The translations under genes and the position numbers were made by a program. From the NCBI RefSeq assembly GCF_047729875.1, contig NZ_CP159826.1, forward strand, positions 2,666,001-2,730,000: 64,000 bases of DNA. Reading direction: 5' to 3'. The notes under the pieces are model-generated. The model searched no databases, was not told the DNA's origin, and worked only from the letters and a program-made list of their open reading frames with translations. The number at the start of each line of letters is the position of its first letter. Position 1 is the stretch's first letter. The stretch is from Marimicrobium sp913061115. Lineage in GTDB: Bacteria; Pseudomonadota; Gammaproteobacteria; Pseudomonadales; Halieaceae. Shown in pieces: positions 47,541 through 57,731 of this stretch.

Positions 47541-50123
47541 CTATTGTTCTAACACCGTGAAGCTGGATTGACCCTCCTCAAAATCGACAGCTATGATATC
47601 TCCCGGCTGGAGATCCCCTGCCAATATGCGCTGCGCCAGCGGATTCTCCAGCTCTTGCTGTATCGCCCGCCTCAGGGGTCGCGCACCATAGACCGGATCG
47701 AAGCCCACTGACACCAGTCGATCCATAAAAACGTCACTGATTTCCAGCGTCAACTCCTGCTCTGCCAAACGAGCCTGCAGATCCTGCAATTGAATCCTAG
47801 CAATCCCACGTATCTGCTCAATCGCCAGCGGATGAAATACCACGGATTCGTCTACCCGGTTGATAAACTCCGGTCGAAAATGGGTTCCCACTACCTCCAT
47901 CACAGCCGCTTTCATATCCTCGTAATTATCTTCTCCCGCCATTTCCTGAATCAAATGAGAGCCGAGGTTAGAGGTCATTACCACTACCGTGTTTCGAAAA
48001 TCCACCGTCCTGCCCTGCCCGTCTGTGAGCCGGCCATCTTCGAGCACTTGCAACAAAATGTTAAAGACATCCGGATGGGCCTTTTCGACCTCATCCAACA
48101 GCAGTAACGAATAAGGGCGTCGTCTCACAGCCTCTGTTAGGTAACCGCCCTCTTCGTAACCCACATAGCCCGGAGGAGCGCCAATGAGACGCGCCACTGA
48201 GTGCTTCTCCATGAATTCCGACATATCTAACCGCACCATCGCATCATCACTGTCGAACATGAAGTTTGCGAGGGCTTTGCAAAGCTCGGTTTTCCCGACA
48301 CCAGTAGGGCCAAGGAATAGAAAGGAACCGTTAGGGCGCTTAGGATCCGACAGACCCGCCCGCGAGCGGCGCACCGCATTAGAAACGGCCGTCAGTGCCT
48401 CGTCTTGCCCTACCACTCTTTCGCGCAGGGCGTCCTCCATGCGTGACAGTTTCTCCCTGTCACCTTCCATCATCTTGGACACGGGAATCCCGGTCCAGCG
48501 TGACACAACCTCCGCTATTTCCTCTTCTGTCACTTTATTACGCAGCAGTACGGTTTCTGTCGTTTCCGTTTCATGTGCCTGTTCCAGCTGTTTCTCCAAC
48601 GCTGGGAGTCGCCCATATTGCAGCTCCGACATCCGCGTGAGGTCACCCGCTCGACGCGCCCCTTCTAGATCCAGCTTGACTTGCTCCAAGTCGCTCTTAA
48701 TCTGTGCAGTTCCCTGCACAGAGGCTTTTTCCGCCTTCCATATTTCCTCTAAATCAGAGAATTCTCGTTCAACTTTTTCAATTTCCTCGTTAAGCAGCTC
48801 CACCTGTTTCTTCGCCGCGGCATCGGTATCTTTTTTGACCGCCTCGCGCTCGATCTTGAGCTGGATCAGCCTTCGCTCCAGCTTATCCATGACCTCAGGC
48901 TTGGAGTCTATCTCCATGCGAATGCGGCTTGCGGCTTCGTCGATCAGATCGATCGCCTTGTCCGGCAATTGGCGATCAGTAATGTAACGCTCGGACAACC
49001 TCGCAGCCGCGATAATGGCGCTGTCCGTAATATCCACCCCGTGGTGTACCTCGTAGCGCTCTTTGAGCCCACGCAGGATGGCAATAGTATCTTCCTCGTT
49101 GGGCTCATCCACCAATACTCTCTGGAAGCGACGTTCCAGCGCAGCATCTTTTTCGACGTACTGGCGATATTCGTTCAACGTGGTCGCACCCACACAATGC
49201 AGTTCACCACGGGCCAGTGCTGGCTTGAGCATATTGCCTGCGTCCATTGAGCCCTCGGCTTTGCCTGCACCCACCATTGTGTGGAGTTCATCGATGAACA
49301 GGATGATACGGCCCTCCTGCTTAGACAGCTCGTTGAGCACCGCCTTGAGTCGTTCCTCAAAGTCGCCACGAAATTTGGCGCCGGCCAGCAGAGCACCCAG
49401 ATCGAGTGACAGCACGCGCTTGTTTCGCATACTTTCGGGGACTTCACCGTTGACGACACGCTGGGCCAGGCCCTCGATAATCGCCGTTTTTCCAACACCA
49501 GGCTCTCCGATCAGCACGGGGTTATTCTTAGTCCGACGCTGTAGCACTTGGATAGTGCGCCGGATCTCATCGTCCCGGCCTATCACAGGGTCTAGCTTGC
49601 CCTGCTCTGCTCGCTCGGTGAGGTCGATCGTATACTTGTCCAGAGCCTGACGTGACTCCTCGGCCTCTGGATTATCAACAGACTCACCGCCACGCATCGC
49701 ATCTATTGCCGCTTTAAGCTCCAGACGCTTAACATCATTGGCCTGCAACAACTTACCCGCTGATGTTTTACTTTCCAGCATGGCCTGCAACACCAATTCG
49801 CTGGAAACATAGGTGTCTCCCCCCTGCTGGGCCAACTTGTCAGTGACGTTCAGAATGCGGTCCAAGTCGTTCGACAGATGTATGTCGCCACCTGTCCCAG
49901 AAACCGTTGGCAATGCGTCGATAGCAGCTTTTGTTCCCGCAACTAGGCCAGCAATATTAGCGCCCGCTTTTTGCAGCAACGGACTACAGGCACCGCCAGA
50001 CTGCTCCAACAACGCGCTCAACAGGTGTACGGGCTCTATAAAGTTATGATCCCTACCCAACGCCAAAGACTGGGCATCAGCCATGGCGCCTTGCAGCTGG
50101 TTGGTCAATTTATCCATTCTCAT
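47541..50123 (-). CDS. clpB: ATP-dependent disaggregase ClpB
   Basis: An 860-residue Hsp100 chaperone that, with DnaK, pulls apart protein aggregates after heat stress. The Clp N domain covers about 1-145, the first AAA+ module has Walker A GEPGVGKT near 203, a coiled-coil middle domain runs about 400-520, and the second AAA+ module has GPTGVGKT near 600. ATG 50123 (MRMDKLTNQLQ) has GAGGAA 7 bases upstream. A heat-shock sigma-32 promoter is expected upstream, but none was confirmed by eye. Confidence 0.96.
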   Translation of the reverse strand: MRMDKLTNQLQGAMADAQSLALGRDHNFIEPVHLLSALLEQSGGACSPLLQKAGANIAGLVAGTKAAIDALPTVSGTGGDIHLSNDLDRILNVTDKLAQQGGDTYVSSELVLQAMLESKTSAGKLLQANDVKRLELKAAIDAMRGGESVDNPEAEESRQALDKYTIDLTERAEQGKLDPVIGRDDEIRRTIQVLQRRTKNNPVLIGEPGVGKTAIIEGLAQRVVNGEVPESMRNKRVLSLDLGALLAGAKFRGDFEERLKAVLNELSKQEGRIILFIDELHTMVGAGKAEGSMDAGNMLKPALARGELHCVGATTLNEYRQYVEKDAALERRFQRVLVDEPNEEDTIAILRGLKERYEVHHGVDITDSAIIAAARLSERYITDRQLPDKAIDLIDEAASRIRMEIDSKPEVMDKLERRLIQLKIEREAVKKDTDAAAKKQVELLNEEIEKVEREFSDLEEIWKAEKASVQGTAQIKSDLEQVKLDLEGARRAGDLTRMSELQYGRLPALEKQLEQAHETETTETVLLRNKVTEEEIAEVVSRWTGIPVSKMMEGDREKLSRMEDALRERVVGQDEALTAVSNAVRRSRAGLSDPKRPNGSFLFLGPTGVGKTELCKALANFMFDSDDAMVRLDMSEFMEKHSVARLIGAPPGYVGYEEGGYLTEAVRRRPYSLLLLDEVEKAHPDVFNILLQVLEDGRLTDGQGRTVDFRNTVVVMTSNLGSHLIQEMAGEDNYEDMKAAVMEVVGTHFRPEFINRVDESVVFHPLAIEQIRGIARIQLQDLQARLAEQELTLEISDVFMDRLVSVGFDPVYGARPLRRAIQQELENPLAQRILAGDLQPGDIIAVDFEEGQSSFTVLEQ

Positions 50124-50234
50124 AATACATTCCTCTAGCTGATAACCTCCCAAGAAGGTCTATCAATCTCTTGGTAATATAAATGGGGGCAATTTCCCTT
50201 ATTACAAGCATGGACATTAGGGCCAATGGAGACA

Positions 50235-50996
50235 TTAGCGCAACAGGATCACGCTGGCCATGCGACCGGTCTCACCATCACGTCGATAGGAGTAAAAGCG
50301 TTCTGAATCACTATACGTACAAAAACCCCCTCCGAAGATGTTGGTGACTCCGAGCGCATCCAATCGGATACGGGCCAGCGCGTATAAGTCGCAAAAATAG
50401 TGCTCACGCCGAACGGGGTTAGGGACGAAGCATTGAGTAACAGCGGGCACAGCAGACGGTCGGGCCGCGGCTAGAAACCCCTCGCGAACGTCAGGCCCCA
50501 CTTCAAAAGCGGCAGGGCCTATCGCCGGGCCCAACCACACCAGCAACTCATCCGTGCTTGTGTTCATCGCCCCAACCGTGGTCTCCAGCACGCCCGCCAG
50601 CAAACCGCGCCAGCCGGCGTGTGCCGCCGCAACAATATCGCCGGAAGCTGAGCACAACAGCACCGGCAGGCAGTCTGCGGTCAACACTGCGCAGGCCACA
50701 CCTTGACTGCGGCTCCACTGGGCGTCTGCTGAAGGATAATATCCACCCTGCCCTGCTTGCACTGCAGCCGTGCCATGCACCTGTGATAGCCAGGAAAGCT
50801 GAACGCCTAGGGGGAGTGCGGCAGCAAGAATGTTGCGATTTTTCGCGACAGAACTGTCGGCATCGCCCGCATGATGGGCAAGATTAAAGCTTTCGTAAGG
50901 GGCTGCACTGCAACCTCCCAATCGGGTCGTACAGAGCGCTACGACACTGGACGGGGCAGGCCAGTCAGGCTCAATAAAGGGTGGTGTCACGAGCAA
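50235..50996 (-). CDS. pgeF: Polyphenol oxidase/purine nucleoside phosphorylase-family protein PgeF (YfiH)
   Basis: A 253-residue protein of the YfiH/laccase-domain family. Metal-binding His/Cys motifs are seen in SQVHGTAAV, LTADCLPVLLC and AAHAGWRGLLAG. In E. coli this family removes wrongly incorporated amino acids from peptidoglycan precursors, and relatives show purine nucleoside phosphorylase activity. The TTG start at 50996 lies inside the rluD end with AGAGGA 8 bases upstream; GTG 50990 is an alternative. It is coupled with rluD. Confidence 0.9.
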   Translation of the reverse strand: MLVTPPFIEPDWPAPSSVVALCTTRLGGCSAAPYESFNLAHHAGDADSSVAKNRNILAAALPLGVQLSWLSQVHGTAAVQAGQGGYYPSADAQWSRSQGVACAVLTADCLPVLLCSASGDIVAAAHAGWRGLLAGVLETTVGAMNTSTDELLVWLGPAIGPAAFEVGPDVREGFLAAARPSAVPAVTQCFVPNPVRREHYFCDLYALARIRLDALGVTNIFGGGFCTYSDSERFYSYRRDGETGRMASVILLR

Positions 50997-51951
50997 AAGG
51001 CAGATCCTCTTGTTCCAGCACGGCGATTAGACCGAGGATATCATCCGGCAACGGGCACTCAAACTCCACCCACTCATTGGTACCTGGATGTATGAACCCT
51101 AGTGTGCGCGCGTGCAGCGCCTGTCGCGAGAAGCCACGTAAAGCATCAACAAGCCTGTCAGATGCCCCTTTGGGGATACGAGGACGCCCGCCATACGTCG
51201 GATCGCCTATCAGAGGATAGCGGCGATGCGCCATGTGTACGCGAATCTGATGCGTTCGGCCGGTCTCCAGATTCACCGTGATGCGGCTGTGATGGCCAAA
51301 GCGCTGCGCCAAACGATAATGGGTTATAGCATGTTTGCCCCCCGCAACAAGAACCGCCATTTTCTTACGCTGTCGCGGATGGCGACCCATGGGCGCATCC
51401 ACTGTGCCTCCACCCGTCATCGCGCCGATGCATAACGCACAATACTCCCGCTTGACAGTGCGCGCCTGTAACTGCTCAACCAGACGGTGATGGGCGGGCA
51501 AGGTTCTGGCAACGACCAGTATGCCCGAAGTGTCCATATCCAGACGATGCACGATGCCCGCCCGAGGTAATAGGGCAAGTTCGGGGGCATGGGCCAACAA
51601 TGCGTTTACCAATGTCCCCTCTGCATGACCCGCAGCGGGATGCACCACTAGTCCCGCAGGTTTGTTCACCACCAAAATAGTGTCGTCTTCATACACGATA
51701 TCCAGGGCTATGTCCTGAGCCTGCCAGCCAACTGCCGCCTCCAACTCAGTATCGATGCGCAGATCAGCGCCACTTAGCACTTTATCTCGTGGACGGCACT
51801 GCTGACCATCAACCAATAATGCCCCTTTTTTAATCCATTCCTGCAAGCGAGAGCGGGAATACTGGGAAAAAAGCTCGGCCGCAACCTGATCCAACCTGCT
51901 GCCGTGCATTTCCTGCGGGACACTCGCCTGCAGTTTCACCCTATCATTCAT
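50971..51951 (-). CDS. rluD: 23S rRNA pseudouridine synthase D
   Basis: A 326-residue enzyme that makes pseudouridines 1911, 1915 and 1917 in helix 69 of 23S rRNA. An S4 RNA-binding domain lies near residues 16-75 (GSRLDQVAAELFSQYSRSRLQEWIKKG), and the catalytic Asp is in GIVHRLDMDTSGILVVA. It overlaps pgeF by 26 bases and is divergent from bamD, the order found in E. coli and Pseudomonas. Confidence 0.94.
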   Translation of the reverse strand: MNDRVKLQASVPQEMHGSRLDQVAAELFSQYSRSRLQEWIKKGALLVDGQQCRPRDKVLSGADLRIDTELEAAVGWQAQDIALDIVYEDDTILVVNKPAGLVVHPAAGHAEGTLVNALLAHAPELALLPRAGIVHRLDMDTSGILVVARTLPAHHRLVEQLQARTVKREYCALCIGAMTGGGTVDAPMGRHPRQRKKMAVLVAGGKHAITHYRLAQRFGHHSRITVNLETGRTHQIRVHMAHRRYPLIGDPTYGGRPRIPKGASDRLVDALRGFSRQALHARTLGFIHPGTNEWVEFECPLPDDILGLIAVLEQEDLPFARDTTLY

Positions 51952-52058
51952 GACAATTCCTGTTTATGCGCCAGCCAGCCTGTGGTTAAATACCGTATCG
52001 ATGACACTCACGCTGTCTGGCATTTTAGCACGCTCGCGGAAGCCCACTAGGTGGAAAC

Positions 52059-52928
52059 ATGAAATACATTCTGATCCTATTATTCAGCCTGGCCCTTTTC
52101 GGCTGCTCCAGCAACGATGAGTTGCCCGATATCGCCGCCGATGCGGGTGAGCAGCAAATCTACGATGACGCTCAGCGCTACCTGCGCGGCGACAACTACG
52201 ACCTAGCTGTGCGCAGTTTCCAACTGCTGGAAGCGCGCTACCCCTTTGGCAAGTACGCTGAACAGGCTCAACTGGAAATTATTTACGCGCATTACAGTGC
52301 CTATGAACATGAGGCAGCAGTAGAAGCAGCAGATCGCTTTATCCGATTACACCCCCAGCACCCCAATGTCGATTATGCCTACTATATGAAAGGCCTTGCG
52401 GCCTACACTGGGAACGAAGACATCTTTGCTCGGTTCCTGCCCACCGACCCCACCAGTCGTGATACCAGCCAAGCCAAAGAGGCCTTTGCCGAGTTTGCAC
52501 AACTGCTCGCCAGATTTCCAAACAGCCCGTATGCTGCAGACGCGGAAGCTCGCATGATTTCCTTGCGAAATTTGCTTGCCCGTCACGAAATTATCGTCGC
52601 TAATTACTATCTGAGACGTGGTGCCTTCCTCGCCGCTGTCAATCGGGGAAGATTTGTCGTAGAGAATTTTCAGCGCACCCCAGCGGTAGCTGATGGATTG
52701 GCCGTCATGGCGCAGGGCTATATCTATCTTGGAATGGATGATCTCGCTGACGAGTCCGTCGATGTATTAGCGACAAACTTTCCCGATTACCCCGCCATAG
52801 GTAAAGATGGACAGTTCATTAGTAACTACACCATGCAAGGTGTGCAACGTTCCTGGATAAACCAGGCTTCATTGGGTTTGCTCGATCCGCCCCAGCCGCC
52901 GCAGTTCGATAACCGTCCGAAGATTTAA
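52059..52928 (+). CDS. bamD: Outer membrane assembly lipoprotein BamD
   Basis: A 289-residue lipoprotein of the BAM complex, which inserts β-barrel proteins in the outer membrane. The signal peptide ends in the lipobox LALFGC (Cys16). Five TPR-like repeats follow, starting at QQIYDDAQRYLRGDNYDLAVRSFQLLEARYPFGKYAEQAQLE. Length exceeds E. coli BamD by about 45 residues through a C-terminal extension (NQASLGLLDPPQPPQFDNRPKI), common in Pseudomonas-like relatives. Confidence 0.94.
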   Translation: MKYILILLFSLALFGCSSNDELPDIAADAGEQQIYDDAQRYLRGDNYDLAVRSFQLLEARYPFGKYAEQAQLEIIYAHYSAYEHEAAVEAADRFIRLHPQHPNVDYAYYMKGLAAYTGNEDIFARFLPTDPTSRDTSQAKEAFAEFAQLLARFPNSPYAADAEARMISLRNLLARHEIIVANYYLRRGAFLAAVNRGRFVVENFQRTPAVADGLAVMAQGYIYLGMDDLADESVDVLATNFPDYPAIGKDGQFISNYTMQGVQRSWINQASLGLLDPPQPPQFDNRPKI

Positions 52929-52952
52929 TCCGGCACAGCCTACGGCGTTACA

Positions 52953-54584
52953 CTAGCCGCCAAGACGCCAGCCTGATGTAATGGGGTACCGTCGGTCACG
53001 CCCGAAGCCTCGCCGCGTAATCCGCACACCGATAGGCGCCTGACGCCGCTTGTATTCGTTGACATCGACCAAGCGAAGCACTCGCAGTACCTGTTCACGA
53101 TCCAGACCTGTGGCGATGATCGCCTCCGCACTGCAATCCTCCTCTACATACAAGGCCAGAATGCGATCCAAAATATCGTAGGGAGGAAGACTGTCCTCGT
53201 CTTTCTGGTCCGGAGCCAACTCCGCAGAAGGCGGTCGATCGATGACACGCTGTGGAATACAGGGCCCCAGGGAGTTCCGGTAACGACACAGATCGAACAC
53301 CAGGGTCTTGGGTACATCTTTGAGCACATCAAACCCTCCGGCCATATCACCATAGAGCGTTGAATAGCCAACCGCCATCTCACTTTTATTACCTGTTGTG
53401 AGCACTAACGCACCTCTTTTATTGGAGATAGACATCAGTAACACACCGCGACAGCGGGCCTGAATATTTTCTTCGGTTGTGTCGGGCTCGGTATCGTTGA
53501 ACTCTTGCGCCAGACTATCCACAAAGGCTTCGTAAATCGGCTCTATAGAAATCACCTTGTATTTCACACCGAGTGTTTTTGCCTGCTCCGCTGCGTCCTC
53601 TAGGCTCATCTGCGAGGTGTACCGAAAGGGCATCATCACAGCTGCTACTCGCTCTGCACCGAGCGCCTCGACAGCCACAGCGAGCGTAAGAGCAGAGTCT
53701 ATACCACCGGATAAACCCAAAATCACGCCGGGAAATCGGTTTTTGTTAACGTAATCACGAACACCCAGCGTCAAAGCCTGCCAAGTGGCTTCCAATTCGT
53801 CCAGTGGGGGATGAAGATCAGGGCCGGCAATTTCGACGGCACTGCCACCGAAGTCCAGTTGCAACCAGTATGCGCCTTCCTCAAACTGTGGCGCAGCTGC
53901 TGCGACAACGCCGTCGGCAGTTACAGCAAAAGAGCCACCGTCAAACACCAACTCATCCTGACCCCCCACCTGATTCACATAGACGATCGGAATACCAGCT
54001 TGCCTGGCACTTGAGCCCACAGTTTCCCAACGCTCGGCACGCTTACCCTGATGGAAGGGCGAGGAATTTATGTTCAGCAACAACTGCGCGCCGGCATCTG
54101 CGGCCTGGCAGCCAGGGGCTCCCTCCCAAATATCCTCACAAATACTCAAACCCACCATCACACCTTCAATACTGACAACACACGGTTGGTCACCTGGATG
54201 AAAATAGCGCTTTTCGTCAAAAACCTGATAATTAGGCAGACTCTGCTTGCGGTACTGAGCCAGTATTTCACCGCGGTGCAGGACTCCGGCGACATTGTAG
54301 AGAACACCGTCTTCGTACAGCGGATAACCTATCACCACATATGCTCTGCCAGTCATGGAGGCGCACAGAGTATTGAGGGCCTGACTCACCCGCTGTGCGA
54401 TGCTTGGGCGCAGCAGTAAATCTTCCGGAGGATAGCCGCTCAGTGTTAATTCAGGACACACGACGACAGGTGCTTTATGCATCTGTTCAGCCAGCGTTAT
54501 AACGTCGATAACTTTCTGTGTATTCCCTTCAAAATCACCCACTAGGGTGTTCATCTGGGCCATCAAAATATTCAGGATACTCAT
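52953..54584 (-). CDS. nadE: Glutamine-dependent NAD(+) synthetase
   Basis: A roughly 543-residue two-domain enzyme that amidates nicotinic acid adenine dinucleotide. The N-terminal nitrilase-like glutaminase domain has CPELTLSGYPPEDLL, a Lys in HRGEILAQYRKQSLPNY and the catalytic Cys in GLSICEDIWEG. The C-terminal synthetase has the ATP loop GLSGGIDSALTLAVA. ATG 54584 (MSILNILMAQMN) fits the family; the extra sequence to 54659 overlaps the pilS promoter. It converges with bamD. Confidence 0.93.
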   Translation of the reverse strand: MSILNILMAQMNTLVGDFEGNTQKVIDVITLAEQMHKAPVVVCPELTLSGYPPEDLLLRPSIAQRVSQALNTLCASMTGRAYVVIGYPLYEDGVLYNVAGVLHRGEILAQYRKQSLPNYQVFDEKRYFHPGDQPCVVSIEGVMVGLSICEDIWEGAPGCQAADAGAQLLLNINSSPFHQGKRAERWETVGSSARQAGIPIVYVNQVGGQDELVFDGGSFAVTADGVVAAAAPQFEEGAYWLQLDFGGSAVEIAGPDLHPPLDELEATWQALTLGVRDYVNKNRFPGVILGLSGGIDSALTLAVAVEALGAERVAAVMMPFRYTSQMSLEDAAEQAKTLGVKYKVISIEPIYEAFVDSLAQEFNDTEPDTTEENIQARCRGVLLMSISNKRGALVLTTGNKSEMAVGYSTLYGDMAGGFDVLKDVPKTLVFDLCRYRNSLGPCIPQRVIDRPPSAELAPDQKDEDSLPPYDILDRILALYVEEDCSAEAIIATGLDREQVLRVLRLVDVNEYKRRQAPIGVRITRRGFGRDRRYPITSGWRLGG

Positions 54585-54689
54585 GGAACTCTCAGGCGAT
54601 GACAATATGAGGTTCGTATTGTCCGGAAAAGCGGCACCTATAGCCAGTCCCTCGTTCAAACAATCCTGTTACACTGAGTCTCACTTTCA

Positions 54690-56345
54690 ATGACAGCAAC
54701 ATTAACAGGCCAGCGCACGGTGAATCGCCCAGCCCTACAGACCCAACCTGAAGTCCACTCGCAGAGCTATCAAAATCTCGCACTGTTTCGTGTTTATGTG
54801 GCTTATCGCTCCCTCCTTTCCATCGTATTGCTGATTCTGCTGGTGAATCCGAACACACGCACGTTAGTGGGGTCGCTAAACCCTAATCTGTACACAACCA
54901 CTGCATTGGTCTATCTAGCTACCAACATCCCTCTAGTGGGCTCTCTGTCTACACGCCTTAATGAAAACCAGACGCTGATGTTATTGGTCTTTCTGGTGGA
55001 TATTATGGCCCTCACCTTATTGGCGGACACTAGCGGTGGAATGACCAGCGGCCTGCCCGCATTACTGGTGATTACGGTCGCCGCCAGCGCGGTACTTATT
55101 TCAAATCGAAAGCTCGCCATGTTGGTTGCAGCTATTAGTGTTCTGGCTATTTTGCTGGATACAACTTGGTTGATACTGCGGGACGTCCTCGACATCGGTT
55201 CACTTTTTCCTGCGGGACTATTGGGCCTGCTTGTTTTCGGCGTGGCGCTTATGGTCCAGACAATCGCCCACCGTCTAGGTCGGGCCGAAGAGTTGGCACG
55301 CAACCGTGCCAGCGACCTTTATAATCTACAGCGACTCAATGAACAAATAGTGCAGCATATGCAAACAGGTATCCTGCTGGTCAATAACGAGGGCCTTGTG
55401 CGAGTCATGAATCAATCCGCTATTCGCCTACTCGCGCCAGAGAGAAAGATAACAGAAGAGCAGGGGGGGCAGCTGGAAGACTACTGTGTGCAGCTGGCGG
55501 GCCAGTTCACGCAGTGGAAACACTCTGGCATCCATCGGGCTGCGCCATTCACCGTCGTAGAGGGGGGGAACCCAGTGATTGCCAACTTCCAAGAATTGCA
55601 ACCCCATGTCAACCACGAGTTCCTTATTTTCGTGGAAGACTATACACCTGTGACCCAGTACGCGCAGTCGCTGAAGCTCAACTCTCTAGGTCGACTGACA
55701 GCCAGTATCGCCCACGAAATTCGCAACCCGCTTGGGGCCATCAGTCACGCCGCCCAATTACTACAGGAATCACCCGACCTTATACCCTCTGACAACCGCA
55801 TGGCAGATATCATTCAACACCACAGCGAACGCGTTAACCGGATTGTTGAAAGCGTCATGCAAATTTCACGTCGCGAGCCTCCCAAACCGGAGCAACTACT
55901 GCTGGCATCCTGGCTAAGTGAGTTCGTTCGCGAATATCTCAATGCCTTGAACCGACCCGCGGAAGTCACCATCGATTGTGACTATAAGGAATTGCTCATC
56001 GAATTCGATCCCGAGAATTTACAACGTATCTTTACTAACTTACTGGATAATGCGCTGCGCCACAGCAAACAGAGAACAGGAAAAGAAACGGCGCGCATTC
56101 ATATTGATATTGACTCCACCCTTCACCAATACCAGATCAATATGATTGATAATGGTAGTGGCGTAGCCTTCGGTGATCGGGCTAAACTCTTTGAGCCTTT
56201 CTTTACCACAATGACTGAAGGCAGCGGTATGGGCCTGTATCTTTGCAAGGAGCTCTGTGAAATCAATAATGCGGATCTCGATTATCGACCCACTGGAAAA
56301 GGTGAAAGCTGCTTCCGTATCTCTATTAATCAACGAGCTCTTTAA
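54690..56345 (+). CDS. pilS: Type IV pilus sensor kinase PilS
   Basis: A 551-residue histidine kinase with six N-terminal membrane helices (about residues 35-195), a PAS-like region near 215-330 and the kinase core: H-box SIAHEIRNPLGAISH, N-box NLLDNALRHS, and G-boxes IDNGSG and EGSGMGLYLCKEL. In Pseudomonas PilS senses pilin levels in the membrane and phosphorylates or dephosphorylates PilR to set pilA transcription. The stop is directly followed by the pilR ATG, so they are coupled. Confidence 0.94.
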   Translation: MTATLTGQRTVNRPALQTQPEVHSQSYQNLALFRVYVAYRSLLSIVLLILLVNPNTRTLVGSLNPNLYTTTALVYLATNIPLVGSLSTRLNENQTLMLLVFLVDIMALTLLADTSGGMTSGLPALLVITVAASAVLISNRKLAMLVAAISVLAILLDTTWLILRDVLDIGSLFPAGLLGLLVFGVALMVQTIAHRLGRAEELARNRASDLYNLQRLNEQIVQHMQTGILLVNNEGLVRVMNQSAIRLLAPERKITEEQGGQLEDYCVQLAGQFTQWKHSGIHRAAPFTVVEGGNPVIANFQELQPHVNHEFLIFVEDYTPVTQYAQSLKLNSLGRLTASIAHEIRNPLGAISHAAQLLQESPDLIPSDNRMADIIQHHSERVNRIVESVMQISRREPPKPEQLLLASWLSEFVREYLNALNRPAEVTIDCDYKELLIEFDPENLQRIFTNLLDNALRHSKQRTGKETARIHIDIDSTLHQYQINMIDNGSGVAFGDRAKLFEPFFTTMTEGSGMGLYLCKELCEINNADLDYRPTGKGESCFRISINQRAL

Positions 56346-57725
56346 ATGGCCACCCAAAGCGTTTTAATCGTGGATGATGAACCTGATATCAGAGAGTTAC
56401 TGGATATCACACTAAGCCGTATGGGCCTTCAAACCCATAGCGCGGCGACACTTGAGGAGGCCAAGGAACTTGTTGCACGGGTACAGCCAGACCTGTGCCT
56501 AACCGACATGCGTCTGCCCGATGGCAACGGCATCAGCCTGGTGCAGTATATCCAACAGGAATTCCCTCACATTCCCGTTGCTATGATTACCGCCCACGGC
56601 AGCGTGGAGACAGCCATCTCAGCGCTCAAAGCCGGGGCATTCGATTTTATCAGCAAGCCTGTTGAACTGGAGAATTTACGCAGATTGATCAGCTCAGCCC
56701 TGCAATTGCAGGCCGACACTAGTCAGGCGCAGGATGCGCTGGATCAAGGGATGATCGGCAGCGCCCCCGTCATACAAACTCTGCGCCAGCAAATATCCAG
56801 ACTTGCTCGCAGCCAGGCGCCGGTGCATATTCACGGCGAGTCCGGCAGTGGCAAGGAGGTTGTGGCGCGTCTAATTCACAATAACGGCCCACGGGCCACC
56901 GGCGCTTTTGTTGCTGTTAACTGTGGCGCGATTCCGCCGGAACTCATGGAGAGCGAGTTATTCGGGCATGTTAAAGGGAGTTTCACCGGTGCCAGTCAAG
57001 ATAAGGAAGGTCTCTTTCAAGCAGCCTCTGGCGGCACTTTGTTTCTCGATGAGGTCGCTGATCTGCCCCTCGCTATGCAGGTCAAGTTACTGCGCGCGAT
57101 ACAGGAGAAAACAATACGCCCGGTGGGTGCAAGCGAAGAACAGCACACTGACATTCGCCTACTGAGCGCGACCCACAAAGATCTAGCCAATGAGGTCGAA
57201 ATCGGAAATTTCCGACAGGATCTTTACTACCGTATAAACGTCATCGACGTAAGAGTCCCCAGTCTTCGCGAGCGGCTAGAGGACGTCCCCGCACTGACCA
57301 AAAATATTCTAACTCGCATTGGCACAGCACACGGTACGGCCGAAGCTCGCCTGGAAAATTCTGCTGTAAACGCACTGAACAATTACACGTTTCCCGGCAA
57401 CGTGCGCGAACTGGAAAACATACTAGAGCGCGCTCTCGCGCTTTCCGAGGGCGATAGTATTACCGCCGATGATCTTCAGTTTGCCAGTGCCACGATAAGA
57501 GATTCCGCCTCCTCACAAGATGGAAACAGTGAGCGAAGTAACAAAGCGTACGAGAGCCATGATGCCTATGGCGATCTCGAAGGCTATCTGGAAGATATAG
57601 AGCGGGAGATGATCAGTCGGGCACTGGAACAGTGCCGCTGGAACAAGACCGAGACCGCGAAAATGCTGGGAATAAGTTTTAGAAGCCTGCGATATAGACA
57701 AAAAAAACTGGGATTGGATAATTAG
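56346..57725 (+). CDS. pilR: Type IV pilus response regulator PilR
   Basis: A 459-residue NtrC-family activator of sigma-54 promoters. The receiver domain at 1-120 has the phospho-acceptor Asp in DLCLTDMRLPDG. The AAA+ domain has GESGSGKE and GGTLFLDE; its sigma-54 contact loop reads GSFTGA, a conservative change from the usual GAFTGA. The C-terminus is a Fis-type helix-turn-helix (NKTETAKMLGISFRSLRYRQKKL). It converges with the minor-pilin operon, with 6 bases between stops. Confidence 0.95.
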   Translation: MATQSVLIVDDEPDIRELLDITLSRMGLQTHSAATLEEAKELVARVQPDLCLTDMRLPDGNGISLVQYIQQEFPHIPVAMITAHGSVETAISALKAGAFDFISKPVELENLRRLISSALQLQADTSQAQDALDQGMIGSAPVIQTLRQQISRLARSQAPVHIHGESGSGKEVVARLIHNNGPRATGAFVAVNCGAIPPELMESELFGHVKGSFTGASQDKEGLFQAASGGTLFLDEVADLPLAMQVKLLRAIQEKTIRPVGASEEQHTDIRLLSATHKDLANEVEIGNFRQDLYYRINVIDVRVPSLRERLEDVPALTKNILTRIGTAHGTAEARLENSAVNALNNYTFPGNVRELENILERALALSEGDSITADDLQFASATIRDSASSQDGNSERSNKAYESHDAYGDLEGYLEDIEREMISRALEQCRWNKTETAKMLGISFRSLRYRQKKLGLDN

Positions 57726-57731
57726 TCTGTC

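Noticed and set aside
48184..49650. Long antisense frames of 195-267 codons opposite clpB
   Set aside because: Ser/Arg-rich translations caused by the codon bias of clpB; no domain seen.
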